Part shown: in pieces, positions 46,485 to 55,786 of the stretch
How the letters are laid out: every line of letters starts with the position of its first letter
How positions within the stretch are numbered: position 1 is the stretch's first letter
Assembly (NCBI RefSeq): GCF_015595025.1
Contig: NZ_JADNRL010000019.1
Span: 210,225-274,224, forward strand
From: Halomonas sp. KAO
Lineage (GTDB): Bacteria; Pseudomonadota; Gammaproteobacteria; Pseudomonadales; Halomonadaceae
DNA length: 64,000 nucleotides
Direction of reading: 5' to 3'
Notes under the pieces: model-generated
What the model was told of the DNA's origin: nothing
Database searches by the model: none
Seen by the model: only the letters and a program-made list of their open reading frames with translations
Made by a program: the position numbers and the translations under genes

Positions 46485-47699
46485 CTAGAATTCAATCCCG
46501 TCGAGGTTTGCCACCGTCATGATGTCCTTGTCGCCGCGCCCCGAGAGGTTGACGACAATATGCTGGTCGGGGCGCAGGGTGGGGGCGAGTTTCTTGGCAT
46601 AGGCCAGGGCGTGGGCCGACTCCAGGGCCGGCATGATGCCCTCGACGTGGGTCAGCTCGCGAAACGCCTCGAGCACCTCGTTGTCGTTGGCGGCCACGTA
46701 GTTGACGCGCCCGACGTCCTTCCAGAGCGCATGCTCGGGGCCGACGCCCGGATAGTCCAGGCCCGCCGAGACGGAGTGGGTGTCCGAGACCTGCCCGCCC
46801 TCGTCGGACATCAGATAGGTACGATTGCCATGGAGCACCCCGCGTGGCGCCCCGGAAGAGAGCGGTGCCGCGTGACGCCCGGTCTCGACACCATCCCCAC
46901 CGGCCTCCACGCCATACATGACGACGCCATCATCCTCCACGAAGGGATAGAACAGCCCCATGGCATTGGAGCCACCGCCCACGCAGGCGATCAGGGCATC
47001 GGGCAGGGCGCCGAACTCCTCGAAGGATTGGCGGCGCGCCTCGCGACCGACCACGGCATTGAAGTCGCGGACCAGCATCGGATAGGGGTGCGGGCCGGCC
47101 ACGGTGCCGATGATATAGAAGGTATTGTCGACGTTGGTGACCCAGTCCCGCAGCGCCTCGTTCATGGCGTCCTTGAGGGTGCGCGTGCCGGACTCCACCG
47201 AGATGACATTGGCCCCCAGCAGGCGCATGCGATAGACATTGAGCTTCTGACGCTGCACGTCCTCGGCCCCCATGTAGACATCGCACTCGAGCCCCAGACG
47301 AGCCGCCACGGTCGCGGTGGCCACGCCGTGCTGACCGGCACCGGTCTCGGCGATGACCCGCGGCTTGCCGCTCTTCTTGGCGAGCAGCGCCTGACCGATG
47401 GTGTTGTTCACCTTGTGGGCGCCGGTGTGGTTGAGGTCTTCACGCTTGAGCCAGATCTGTGCCCCACCGAGCTGCTTCGACCACCGCTCGGCATGATAGA
47501 GCGGAGAGGGCCGGCCTACATAGTGGGCCAGGTCGTAGTCGAATTCCGCCAGGAACGCCGGATCATCACGAAGACTCAGGTAGGTCTTCTCCAGCTCATC
47601 CAGGGCGAAGCTCAGGGTCTCCGAGACGAACCGGCCGCCATAGGGGCCAAAGTGGCCACGGGCATCCGGCAGTCGGGTCAGGTCACTGAACTTGCTCAC
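46485..47699 (-). CDS. trpB: Tryptophan synthase beta chain
   Basis: 404 residues from GTG 47699, preceded by GAGGTG six bases before; an in-frame ATG at 47723 lies at the edge of the tandem repeat and would add eight residues. PLP lysine in [36 protein letters not shown] and phosphate-binding [13 protein letters not shown] are the other landmarks. It condenses indole with serine to give tryptophan. A four-unit tandem repeat separates it from trpF. Confidence 0.97.
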   Translation of the reverse strand: MSKFSDLTRLPDARGHFGPYGGRFVSETLSFALDELEKTYLSLRDDPAFLAEFDYDLAHYVGRPSPLYHAERWSKQLGGAQIWLKREDLNHTGAHKVNNTIGQALLAKKSGKPRVIAETGAGQHGVATATVAARLGLECDVYMGAEDVQRQKLNVYRMRLLGANVISVESGTRTLKDAMNEALRDWVTNVDNTFYIIGTVAGPHPYPMLVRDFNAVVGREARRQSFEEFGALPDALIACVGGGSNAMGLFYPFVEDDGVVMYGVEAGGDGVETGRHAAPLSSGAPRGVLHGNRTYLMSDEGGQVSDTHSVSAGLDYPGVGPEHALWKDVGRVNYVAANDNEVLEAFRELTHVEGIMPALESAHALAYAKKLAPTLRPDQHIVVNLSGRGDKDIMTVANLDGIEF

Positions 47700-47724
47700 G
47701 AAAGACACCTCACAGGTCGCCATT

Positions 47725-47788
47725 GGGCTTAGGTTTATAGGGGCTTGGGGTTATAGGGACTTGGGATTACAGAAGCTTGAGGTTACAG
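47725..47788. repeat. Four tandem 16-bp repeats between trpF and trpB
   Basis: Four consecutive 16-base units: GGGCTTAGGTTTATAG, GGGCTTGGGGTTATAG, GGACTTGGGATTACAG and AAGCTTGAGGTTACAG. They fill most of the gap upstream of trpB and start two bases beyond an in-frame ATG. Units are diverged, so the array is not brand new. Confidence 0.9.
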
Positions 47789-47822
47789 AAAATCGATTGT
47801 CGGCAAATCGAGCTCGCGGCAC

Positions 47823-48452
47823 TCAGCATCGGCCGTCGCCATCGAGGACCGCGCCCATGAAGGCCGCCATGCGCGACACCTCCTTGACGCCCGGAGCGGC
47901 CTCGATACCGCCGGAAACATCCAGCGCGAAGGGGGCGACCGCCGCGATCGCCTCGGCGGCATTGGCGGCACTCAAGCCTCCGGCGAGAATAACAGGTTTT
48001 GCCAGGCTTGAGGGGATCCGCGACCAGTCGAAGGTCTCCCCGGTTCCCCCCGGCACACCCGGTCGATAGGCATCGAGCAGCAGCGCCCGCGCCCCGGCGT
48101 AGGCCTCGGCGGCAGCGACCAGATCGAGGTCCTCGCGCATGCGCAGCGCCTTGATCCAGGGCAGCGGCGCGGCGGCACACTGCTCGGGCGTTTCATTGCC
48201 ATGGAACTGCAGCAGGTCGAGATGGGGGGCACAGCGCGCGACCCACTCGGGCTCGGCATCGACGAACAGCCCCACTCGGGTGACGAAGGCCGGCACCCGA
48301 GCGGCGAGCTCGCCCAGACGACTCTCATCGATGGCACGCCTGCTGCCGGGCCAGAGCACGAAGCCGAGGGCATCGGCACCCGCCGCCACCGCGGCTTCCA
48401 CATCCTCGATGCGAGTCATGCCGCAGAACTTCACCCGGGTCCGATGCATCAT
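47823..48452 (-). CDS. trpF: Phosphoribosylanthranilate isomerase
   Basis: 209 residues. Two adjacent ATGs (48452, 48449) follow AGGAGG; the first overlaps the truA stop. TIM barrel with RVKFCGMTRIEDVEAAVAAGADALGFVLWPGSRR (catalytic Cys), VGLFVDAEPEWV, LLQFHGNETPEQC and, near the end, LAGGLSAANAAEAI and DVSGGIEAAPGVKE (catalytic Asp). It isomerises phosphoribosylanthranilate in tryptophan synthesis. Coupled to truA upstream. Confidence 0.97.
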   Translation of the reverse strand: MMHRTRVKFCGMTRIEDVEAAVAAGADALGFVLWPGSRRAIDESRLGELAARVPAFVTRVGLFVDAEPEWVARCAPHLDLLQFHGNETPEQCAAAPLPWIKALRMREDLDLVAAAEAYAGARALLLDAYRPGVPGGTGETFDWSRIPSSLAKPVILAGGLSAANAAEAIAAVAPFALDVSGGIEAAPGVKEVSRMAAFMGAVLDGDGRC

Positions 48453-49369
48453 GTCGCCTCCTGTTCGAGCGCCAGGGGGCGGCCGCGACGAAACGCCACC
48501 ATGGGGCAGTCCGGAAGCGCACGTTCGCCGCTCCACTCCCCAAGAAAGGCCAGCAGGTTCGGCCCCAGCGGCTCCCTGGGCAGCCCCCACTGCTCGTCAT
48601 AGAGCGAGTCCACGAAGTGCAGGCCGCAGGCCGGCGCCGTCACATCGGCAAGGCTGCGATCCTTCAGCGCCATCAGCTCGGCCAGGTAGTCATCGCCACG
48701 TTCGCCACGCCCCACCGTCACCAGGGCACCGACGATATTGCGGATCATATGATGCAGGAAGGCGTTGCCCTGGACATCGACCACCACCAGGGGGCCGTGG
48801 CGGTGTACCTCGATAAAATGCAGATGCCGCCAGGGGGTCTTGGACTGACAGCCGGCGGCACGAAAGCTCGAGAAGTCATGCTCGCCCACCAGAGCCTGGG
48901 CGGCACGATGCATGGCATCGGCATCCAGCGGGTCGCGGCACCAGGTCACGTTGGCACGCTCCAGCACCGGGCGGCTCGGCTGATTGAGCAGCACGTAGCG
49001 ATAGCGGCGCGCCAAGGCCTTGAAGCGTGAATGAAACTCATCGGGCACTTCGGTGACCCAACGCACGGCGATGTCTCGCGGCAGGTTGGCATTGGTGCCG
49101 AACACCCAGGCCTTCTGGGAGCGCGGCACCGGCGCATCAAAGTGGATAATCTGACGGGTGGCATGGACGCCCGAGTCGGTGCGCCCGCTGGCATGCACCT
49201 TGACCCGGTGGCTTGCGACCCTGCCCAGCGCATCCTCGAGCGAGGCCTGCACCGAGGCAGCGTGCTTGAGGCGTTGCCAGCCACAGTAGGCGCTACCGTC
49301 ATATTCGACCCCCATGGCCAGGCGTCCGGTCATGGGGATACGTTCGTCGAGGCGTTGGAAGAGGGTCAT
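48449..49369 (-). CDS. truA: tRNA pseudouridine(38-40) synthase
   Basis: 306 residues from ATG 49369; a later start at 49333 (MTGRLAMGVEYDG) would fit the family equally. Catalytic Asp is in SGRTDSGVHATRQIIHFD. Other landmarks: EYDGSAYCGWQRL, RRYRYVLLNQPSRP, GEHDFSSFRAAGCQSKTPWRHL and GNAFLHHMIRNIVGALVTVGRG. It makes pseudouridine at positions 38-40 of the tRNA anticodon arm. It sits between fimV and trpF, the order found in Pseudomonas relatives. Confidence 0.97.
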   Translation of the reverse strand: MTLFQRLDERIPMTGRLAMGVEYDGSAYCGWQRLKHAASVQASLEDALGRVASHRVKVHASGRTDSGVHATRQIIHFDAPVPRSQKAWVFGTNANLPRDIAVRWVTEVPDEFHSRFKALARRYRYVLLNQPSRPVLERANVTWCRDPLDADAMHRAAQALVGEHDFSSFRAAGCQSKTPWRHLHFIEVHRHGPLVVVDVQGNAFLHHMIRNIVGALVTVGRGERGDDYLAELMALKDRSLADVTAPACGLHFVDSLYDEQWGLPREPLGPNLLAFLGEWSGERALPDCPMVAFRRGRPLALEQEAT

Positions 49370-49376
49370 GCGGTGA

Positions 49377-52157
49377 TCAGGCATCCAGTCGTCTAAGCAG
49401 CGCCAGGGCATCTGCACGGGTCGCCGGGTCGCCATTGCGACTCAGCTCGTCGAGCAGCTCACGGGCCCGACCCGCTTCACCGGTATCGAGCAGGCGCTGG
49501 GCGGCGCTGATGGAAAATTGACTATTATCCGTCTGAAGCGGCGGGAAGGAAACCTCTTCCACCTCCCAATTATCGGCAAATGCCCGATCGGCCGGCGTCC
49601 CGACATCACCACGGCCCAGGTTCTCCCCCCTCTCGAAGCCCGAGTCCTTTTCGGCTACACCAAGCCCCTCGGTAGTGAACTCGACGCTGGGCTGCATGGA
49701 GGTCTCCTCGCGAGAGGGGGCTGGCGAGTCGAGGGCCGGCGGACGGTAGTCGAGCATCTCGTGGTCGTTATCGAGGCGACGGCTGGTCACACCGAGCGAC
49801 GACGATGACTCCTCGGGCTCGGCGGCAACAGGCTTCGATACGGACTCTGGCTCTGTCTCCTGCCCTCTCCCGGCTACGGGCGCTCGCTCGGCCCCTGACT
49901 GACGCTCGGATTCCGGGCCAGGGCCTTTCTCAGGCTCAGCCGCGGGCTCTGAAGGCGCCTCCTCCCCGACCGGGGACGCCATCCCTGCCCCTGCGGGCCC
50001 AGGACTGCCAGTGCTTTCCGGGCGTTCATCGGGCAGGGACTCGCTGACCGGTGGGGGCGATTCATTATCGGTCGCCAGGGGCGGTGTCTCGGTCTCCGCC
50101 GCCCCATCGCCGGGCGGCTGGTCGAAGAGCCTCGGCGGCAACGCCGCCGCCTCACCGAAGTCGGCGGGCTCCCCTCGATCCTCGCCAGCCGGCACCTCGC
50201 CCCTCGATGCCGCGGCAAGGCCATATTGCGCCATCAGGCGCTCGGCCTCCTCGGCCATCGCGGGGGTGCCGACCACCATCAGCTTTTCTGCCTGGCGCTC
50301 GGCCGCCTGATAACTGCCGAGCTCCAGATAGACCCCCAGCAGCTTGAAGCGCAGGTCATCGCGCTCGGGCTCACGCTCGAGATTGTCCTCCAGCAGCTCA
50401 CGGGCCTGATCATAACGACCATAGGCAATATAGATATCGGCCTCGTTGACGGCCTCGGCCTGGAGAAGATTGGCGCTCATCGTGCTTTCATTGGCCGCGG
50501 CTATCGTCGGCGAGGTCGCCTGGGTTGGAGAGGCGGCACCCGGGGTGGCAACACGAATCACGCCGGCTTCCGAAGAGCGCCCCTCTCCACCGGCGCGCCG
50601 GCGTCGCAGCACTAGCCACAGCGCCAGAAGAGCGGCCAGGCCGGCCCCACCCAGCACCAGGTTGCGATCCCACTCGCCCGGGTAGAAACCACCCCACCAG
50701 GGCATCTCCTGTTCATTGACGGAGGCAGCATCCAGGCCTCCTACGGCGCCCGGCCCCTGAACGCCCGTTCCATCGGCCGTCAACGCGGCCAGCTGATCGC
50801 GCAACGTCGCCAGCTCGTCACGCATGTCGCCGAGCTCATCCTCCAGCGCATTACGCTCCGCCTGTACCGCTTCCAGCTGAGCCTGGCTCTGCCGCCAACG
50901 CTCTTCCAGGCGCACCAGGCGTTGATCCTCGGTAAGCCCCCCCTCGGCATGGAGCGCCTCGGAGAGCTCGGGGTCGATATCGAACGGCGACGAGGCGTCA
51001 GCCTCGGCCAGGGCCGGTGCCGGGTTTTCGGCCGCACCGTCGCCACCGTTCTCGGTCGATACTGCCGTGTCGTCCGTCTCGCTGGCGCCCTGCTCCGCCG
51101 CCACCTGGGCGTCGGTGAGCAGGGTCAGGCGAGGCTCGGCGCTCTCGTCGACCGAAGCGCTCTCTTCGGCTGCTGTGGGTTCAGCCTGGGCGACGTCAGT
51201 GGCAGAAGCATCGGTGGCAGGCGCATCGGTGGCAGACACATCAGCGTTCGCCGCTGACTCACCCCCCTCCACAGAGGAGACCTCGGTCTGACGGGGTGCC
51301 TCCTGGGTGGCGGCGACGGCACGCTCGGCGACGCCTCGGGTGGCGTCCAGAGGCACCCGCGCCGGGGCTCCCCTGCCGCGATTGGCCCAGGCCTGATTCA
51401 TGGCACTGACGACACGCTCCGCCTCCGCCGGTGAGCGTGAAACGATCGCGGCGCGACCGGGCACCGACAGGGTGACACCCGCGCGCATCGCGTTGATATT
51501 GCCTGAAGGGAAGGCCTCGGGGTTCGCCGCCACCAGCGCCACCATCATCTGCTTCATGCTGATGCCGCTGTCCGGCCTCAGGCGACCCGCCACCCCCCAG
51601 AGGGTATCGCCGCTGCGTACCCAGGCAGGCTCCCTGCTTGTGGAAGCGGCCGACCGGGCTACCCCCGAAGATGGAGTCGAGGACTCCGGCCGGCGATCTC
51701 CCGGGGTCGGCGTGGAAGCCGCCACGCTGCGCGAGTTACCGGTCACCAGTGCCGGCATCTCGGCGTAGTTGGGGGGGTCGAGCAGCATCGTCACCTCACG
51801 CACCATCTGACCCGACGGCCACTCCAGCTGCAGCAGCAGGTCCAGCCAGGGTTCACGCACCGGGCGTTCGGTAGTGAAGTCGACATACAGCCGTCCCTGA
51901 CGACGCTCGACGCTGAGCCCCACACTGGCGGCAAGTGAGGTACGAGCCAGGCCTGCCGCATCATAGGCCCGCTCGCCGGCCACGGAGACATTGAGCAATC
52001 CTGGCTGGATGCCGACGGCATCCACCAGAGGCACCGAGGCTCGCAACGGCGTATTGAGAGTCGAACGCACGACTACCTCTCCCAGCCCAAGCGCCAGCGC
52101 CATGGGGCTGGTGGCGGAGAGCGATAGCAGCATGGCGAGTGTCAGCTTGCGTTTCAT
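49377..52157 (-). CDS. fimV: FimV family pilus-assembly/polar hub protein
   Basis: 926 residues. Signal peptide (1-22), FimV N-terminal domain (GLGEVVVRSTLNTPLRASVPL...) with a LysM peptidoglycan-binding domain (about 180-240; WVRSGDTLWGVAGRLRPD), an acidic Ala/Thr/Asp-rich linker, a coiled coil (ERWRQSQAQLEAVQAERNALEDELGDMRDELATL), one membrane helix (about 505-525) and a cytoplasmic part rich in Glu/Pro/Ser with TPR-like repeats (YGRYDQARELLEDNLEREPERDDLRFKLLG) and the conserved FimV C-terminus (AAQRLLDTGEAGRARELLDEL). In Pseudomonas FimV organises type IV pilus and polar signalling proteins. The very acidic composition fits a halophile. Confidence 0.93.
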   Translation of the reverse strand: MKRKLTLAMLLSLSATSPMALALGLGEVVVRSTLNTPLRASVPLVDAVGIQPGLLNVSVAGERAYDAAGLARTSLAASVGLSVERRQGRLYVDFTTERPVREPWLDLLLQLEWPSGQMVREVTMLLDPPNYAEMPALVTGNSRSVAASTPTPGDRRPESSTPSSGVARSAASTSREPAWVRSGDTLWGVAGRLRPDSGISMKQMMVALVAANPEAFPSGNINAMRAGVTLSVPGRAAIVSRSPAEAERVVSAMNQAWANRGRGAPARVPLDATRGVAERAVAATQEAPRQTEVSSVEGGESAANADVSATDAPATDASATDVAQAEPTAAEESASVDESAEPRLTLLTDAQVAAEQGASETDDTAVSTENGGDGAAENPAPALAEADASSPFDIDPELSEALHAEGGLTEDQRLVRLEERWRQSQAQLEAVQAERNALEDELGDMRDELATLRDQLAALTADGTGVQGPGAVGGLDAASVNEQEMPWWGGFYPGEWDRNLVLGGAGLAALLALWLVLRRRRAGGEGRSSEAGVIRVATPGAASPTQATSPTIAAANESTMSANLLQAEAVNEADIYIAYGRYDQARELLEDNLEREPERDDLRFKLLGVYLELGSYQAAERQAEKLMVVGTPAMAEEAERLMAQYGLAAASRGEVPAGEDRGEPADFGEAAALPPRLFDQPPGDGAAETETPPLATDNESPPPVSESLPDERPESTGSPGPAGAGMASPVGEEAPSEPAAEPEKGPGPESERQSGAERAPVAGRGQETEPESVSKPVAAEPEESSSSLGVTSRRLDNDHEMLDYRPPALDSPAPSREETSMQPSVEFTTEGLGVAEKDSGFERGENLGRGDVGTPADRAFADNWEVEEVSFPPLQTDNSQFSISAAQRLLDTGEAGRARELLDELSRNGDPATRADALALLRRLDA

Positions 52158-52317
52158 GTGCTTCCCTTACCAACGACGGCAGAATCGAATGCGTCGTATC
52201 AGTGAGGCAGAGCCGTTATGCCAGATACCATTACTGTCTGTGTACCACAAACCTGATACCTATGCGTCCCGCCGCATCAACCTTTGGGCCTTGACAAGCC
52301 ACCGGCAAAGAACCAAG

Positions 52318-52349
52318 AAAAGCGGGGAGTCTCTCTCGAGACTCCCCGC
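52318..52349 (-). terminator. Intrinsic terminator after asd
   Basis: On the minus strand an 11-bp stem GCGGGGAGTCT/AGACTCCCCGC is followed by TTTTCTTGG; it begins about 28 bases after the asd stop and isolates fimV from asd transcription. Confidence 0.9.
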
Positions 52350-52376
52350 ATCGCACAAGTGCGGTACCGCGAGGCG

Positions 52377-53489
52377 TTACTGTTGCTTGAGGATCATCAG
52401 CATCCGCTTGAGCGGCTCGGCGGCCCCCCACAGCAGCTGGTCCCCGACGCTGAAGGCGGAAAGATACTCACCGCCCATGGCCAGCTTGCGCAGGCGCCCC
52501 ACCGGCACGCTCAGGGTGCCGGTGGCGGCGGCCGGCGTCAGGTCACGAATGGTCGCCTCCTTCTCGTTGGGCACCACCTTGACCCACTCATTATGCCTGG
52601 CGAGACGGTCCTCGATCTCGTCGAGGGGCACATCCTTCTTCAGCTTGATGGTGAAGGCCTGACTGTGGGAGCGCATCGCGCCGATACGCACGCAGAGCCC
52701 ATCGATGGGAATGGGGTTGTCCTGGAGGCCGAGGATCTTGTTGGTCTCCACGGAGCCCTTCCACTCCTCGCGGCTCTGGCCGTTGTCGAGCTTGCTGTCG
52801 ATCCACGGCAGCAGGCTGCCGGCCAGCGGCGCGCCGAAGTTATCGGTGGGGAAGTCGCCGGAACGCATGGCCGCGGTGACCTTGCGATCGATATCGAGGA
52901 TGGCACTGGCCGGGTCGGCCAGCTCGCCGGACACGCTGTCACGCAGACTGCCCATCTGGTTGAGCAGTTCACGCATATGCTTGGCACCGGAGCCGGACGC
53001 CGCCTGATAGGTCATGGAGGTCATCCACTCGATCAGGTCGGCCTCGAACAGCCCGCCGAGGCCCATCAGCATCAGGCTGACGGTGCAGTTGCCGCCGACG
53101 AAGGTCTTGGCGCCCTTGGCCAGCTGTGCGTCGATGACGCCACGGTTGACCGGGTCGAGCACGACGGTGGCCTCGCCCTCCATGCGCAGGGTGCTGGCGG
53201 CATCGATCCAGTAGCCCTTCCAGCCACCCTGACGAAGATCGGCATAGACCTTCTTGGTGTAATCGCCGCCCTGACAGGTGACGACCACATCCAGCGCTTT
53301 GAGCGCGTCGAGGTCGAAGGCATCCTTGAGCGGCGGAACGTCCACGCCTACGTCGGGACCGGCCTGGCCGACCTGGGAGGTGGTGAAGAAGACCGGCTCG
53401 ATGCCCTGGAAGTCACCATCCTCGACCATGCGCTGCATGAGTACCGAGCCCACCATGCCGCGCCAACCAACGAAACCGACTTTCAACAT
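52377..53489 (-). CDS. asd: Aspartate-semialdehyde dehydrogenase
   Basis: 370 residues; ATG 53489 six bases after GGAGG. NADP-binding start [18 protein letters not shown], catalytic Cys in [18 protein letters not shown], and substrate motifs [20 protein letters not shown] and [20 protein letters not shown] (with active-site His). It reduces aspartyl phosphate to the semialdehyde for lysine, methionine, threonine and peptidoglycan; in a halophile that makes ectoine, the semialdehyde is also the ectoine precursor (general knowledge, not shown here). Confidence 0.97.
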   Translation of the reverse strand: MLKVGFVGWRGMVGSVLMQRMVEDGDFQGIEPVFFTTSQVGQAGPDVGVDVPPLKDAFDLDALKALDVVVTCQGGDYTKKVYADLRQGGWKGYWIDAASTLRMEGEATVVLDPVNRGVIDAQLAKGAKTFVGGNCTVSLMLMGLGGLFEADLIEWMTSMTYQAASGSGAKHMRELLNQMGSLRDSVSGELADPASAILDIDRKVTAAMRSGDFPTDNFGAPLAGSLLPWIDSKLDNGQSREEWKGSVETNKILGLQDNPIPIDGLCVRIGAMRSHSQAFTIKLKKDVPLDEIEDRLARHNEWVKVVPNEKEATIRDLTPAAATGTLSVPVGRLRKLAMGGEYLSAFSVGDQLLWGAAEPLKRMLMILKQQ

Positions 53490-53521
53490 GTGAAGTCCTC
53501 CAGAAATCGAATGTGCTGAGT

Positions 53522-53527
53522 ATTATA
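53522..53527 (-). promoter_or_regulatory. asd -10 box
   Basis: A perfect TATAAT on the minus strand (complement of 53522-53527) 33 bases before the asd start. The -35 position falls in a GC hairpin and has no good match, so activation or an extended -10 may be needed. Confidence 0.55.
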
Positions 53528-53534
53528 CAGAAAG

Positions 53535-53559
53535 CGGGCCCACCTCGCAGGCGGGCCCG
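53535..53559 (-). terminator. Probable leuB terminator just ahead of the asd promoter
   Basis: Arms CGGGCCC and GGGCCCG plus three inner pairs form a hairpin that, on the minus strand, is followed by CTTTCTG. It lies between leuB and asd, beside the palindromic element. Confidence 0.55.
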
Positions 53560-53581
53560 GTCATCTCAAGCTCGAGGCTGC

Positions 53582-53778
53582 TCCGGCGACAGGTTCCGGA
53601 ACGCCGGGCCGTCGAGGGGGCGCTGTAAATACATCCTTGTACGCTACCTCGGCCCTGCGGCACCTCTCGCGTCCCGCTTTGTTTGCAGGTCCGGTGCTGG
53701 CCATCCATGGCCAGCCCGTTCGGAGCAGTGCTCCTCACCCCTGGTCCTCGGCCCCCTCTACAACCTATCCCCGGCGCC
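53582..53778 (+). repeat. Dispersed palindromic element, copy 6 (long form with extra module)
   Basis: Fills most of the 317-bp gap between leuB (stop 53807) and asd (start 53489); the rest holds the asd -10 box and a hairpin. Closing stem CAGGTT...GAGGGGG with CCCCCTC...AACCTA. First hairpin TAC-ATCCTT-GTA. Carries the left-arm insertion (CCGGAACGCCGGGCCG) and the same long module as copy 3, here with GCTGGCCA-TCCA-TGGCCAGC and GGAGC-AGT-GCTCC. Confidence 0.87.
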
Positions 53779-53806
53779 TCCCGCAACGCCATCAGCCAGA
53801 GGCATC

Positions 53807-54886
53807 TCAGAGCGCCTCGAAGGCGGCCAGCACCGCATCCCCCATCTCGCTGGTGGAGACGGTACGGGTGCCCTCGGAGGCGATATCGGCGGTTCTCAGG
53901 CCATCGTCGAGCACCTTGCCCACGGCCTCCTCGATGCGAGCAGCCAGGGCCGGCGCGTCCAGGGAGTAGCGCAGCATCATGGCCACCGAGAGGATAGTCG
54001 CCAGGGGGTTGGCCACGTTCTGGCCGGCGATGTCCGGGGCGCTGCCGTGGCAGGGCTCGTACATGCCCTGGCCGGTCTCGTTGAGCGAGGCCGATGGCAG
54101 CATGCCGATGGAGCCGGTCAGCATGGCGGCGGCGTCGGAGAGGATATCGCCGAACATGTTGCCGGTGACCACCACATCGAACTGCTTGGGGGCACGCACC
54201 AGCTGCATGGCGGCATTGTCGACGTACATATGGGAGAGCTCGACATCCGGGTACTCCGGCGCCAGCCGCTCCATCACCTCACGCCACAGGATGGTCACCT
54301 CGAGCACATTGGCCTTGTCCACGGAGCAGAGCTTCTTGTTGCGCTTCTGCGCCATCTCGAAGGCGACCCGGCCGATACGCTCGATCTCGCTCTCGCTGTA
54401 GACGTAGGTGTTGAAGCCGACCCGCTGGCCGTCGCGCTCCTCGATGCCCCGCGGCTGGCCGAAGTAGATGCCACCGGTCAGCTCACGCACGATCATGATA
54501 TCGAGGCCGGCGACCAGCTCACGCTTGAGGCTCGAGGCCTCGGCCAGCTGCGGATAGGTGATCGCCGGGCGCAGGTTGCCGAACAGGCCCAGCTGCTTGC
54601 GCACGCCGAGCAACCCCTTCTCGGGGCGCTTGGCGAGATCCTCGATCTTGTCCCATTTGGGCCCGCCAACCGCACCGAGCAGGATGCCGCGGGCGGCCCT
54701 GGCCTTCTCGAGGGTCTCGGCGGGCAGCGGCTCGCCGTGGGCATCATAGGCGGCGCCGCCCAGCAGCCCCTCCTCGACCTCGACATCGAGGCCGCGGGCC
54801 TGACAGGCGGCCAGGATGCGGCTGGCCTGGGCGGTGATCTCGGGGCCGATGCCATCGCCCGGCAGTACCAGAATCTTCTGCGTCAT
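53807..54886 (-). CDS. leuB: 3-isopropylmalate dehydrogenase
   Basis: 359 residues; ATG 54886 six bases after AAGGAAG. An upstream in-frame extension is produced by the repeat element and is not coding. Features: [52 protein letters not shown] (catalytic Lys), [12 protein letters not shown] and [26 protein letters not shown]. It oxidises 3-isopropylmalate with NAD+ in leucine synthesis. It is separated from leuD by a palindromic element. Confidence 0.97.
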   Translation of the reverse strand: MTQKILVLPGDGIGPEITAQASRILAACQARGLDVEVEEGLLGGAAYDAHGEPLPAETLEKARAARGILLGAVGGPKWDKIEDLAKRPEKGLLGVRKQLGLFGNLRPAITYPQLAEASSLKRELVAGLDIMIVRELTGGIYFGQPRGIEERDGQRVGFNTYVYSESEIERIGRVAFEMAQKRNKKLCSVDKANVLEVTILWREVMERLAPEYPDVELSHMYVDNAAMQLVRAPKQFDVVVTGNMFGDILSDAAAMLTGSIGMLPSASLNETGQGMYEPCHGSAPDIAGQNVANPLATILSVAMMLRYSLDAPALAARIEEAVGKVLDDGLRTADIASEGTRTVSTSEMGDAVLAAFEAL

Positions 54887-54926
54887 CTTTGCTTCCTTGT
54901 ATGAACCACCTTCGGAACGGGGCTTT

Positions 54927-55026
54927 TCCGGCGACAAGCCTGCGAGGAGGCGCTGTGAATACCTCCCTGTACGCTACCGACGCCATCCATGGCGTAGGAC
55001 CTCCTCTTCGGCTTGTCCCCGGCGCC
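54927..55026 (+). repeat. Dispersed palindromic element, copy 7 (short form)
   Basis: Inside the leu cluster, between leuD and the leuB start. Closing stem CAAGCC...GAGGAGG with CCTCCTC...GGCTTG; first hairpin TAC-CTCCCT-GTA inside GCG/CGC; second hairpin ACGCCA-TCCA-TGGCGT. The cleanest copy for drawing the fold. Confidence 0.9.
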
Positions 55027-55129
55027 CCTCCCCCGCAAGGCGGCCAGTCTATGTCATTAGGCCTGAGCCACCAGGGCATGGGCGCCGTCGCGGATCAGCC
55101 CCGCTTCCCGCCGGCAGGAGCAAGAAGTA

Positions 55130-55783
55130 TCAGGCCTGCGTGCTATCGCGGAACAGCCACGGACGCGCTTCACGATGCCTTGCCTCGAAGGCGCGAATGG
55201 CATCCTCATCCTTCAGGGTGATGCCGATATCGTCGAGCCCCTCGAGCAGGCAGTGCTTGCGGAACGCATCCACCTCGAACTCGATGGCCTCGCCCGAAGG
55301 CGTGGTGATGCGCTGGTTCTCAAGATCCACGTCCAGGGCATAGCCTTCATTGGACTCGACCTCCTGGAACAGGCGCTCCACCGTCTCCTCGGGCAGGGTC
55401 ACCAGCAGCAAGCCGTTCTTGAAGGCATTGTTGTAGAAGATATCGGCGAAGCTCGGTGCGATCACCACCCGAAAGCCGAAGTCCTCCAGCGCCCAGGGGG
55501 CGTGTTCGCGAGAGCTGCCACAGCCGAAGTTGCGGCGCGCCAGCAGCACGCTGGCCCCCTGATAGCGAGGCTGGTTGAGCACGAAGTCGGGATTCACCGG
55601 GCGCTGGGAGCAGTCCTGGCCGGGATAGCCCTCGTCGAGGTAGCGCAGCTCGTCGAACAGATTGACGCCGAAACCGGTGCGCTTGATCGACTTCAGAAAC
55701 TGCTTGGGAATGATCAGGTCGGTGTCGACGTTGGCCCGATCGAGGGGCGCGACGATGCCGGTGGTGCGTTCAAACTTGTTCAT
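55130..55783 (-). CDS. leuD: 3-isopropylmalate dehydratase small subunit
   Basis: 217 residues. [39 protein letters not shown] is the LeuD start, with [42 protein letters not shown] as the substrate-loop signature. Its AGGAGG lies inside the end of leuC and the start follows the leuC stop by three bases, so leuCD are coupled. The small subunit completes the aconitase-type active site that isomerises 2- to 3-isopropylmalate. Confidence 0.97.
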   Translation of the reverse strand: MNKFERTTGIVAPLDRANVDTDLIIPKQFLKSIKRTGFGVNLFDELRYLDEGYPGQDCSQRPVNPDFVLNQPRYQGASVLLARRNFGCGSSREHAPWALEDFGFRVVIAPSFADIFYNNAFKNGLLLVTLPEETVERLFQEVESNEGYALDVDLENQRITTPSGEAIEFEVDAFRKHCLLEGLDDIGITLKDEDAIRAFEARHREARPWLFRDSTQA

Positions 55784-55786
55784 GAT

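Noticed and set aside
52284..53519. Long plus-strand open frame opposite asd, and similar ones opposite leuB and trpB
   Set aside because: Antisense shadows with no family signature; the sense genes are unmistakable.
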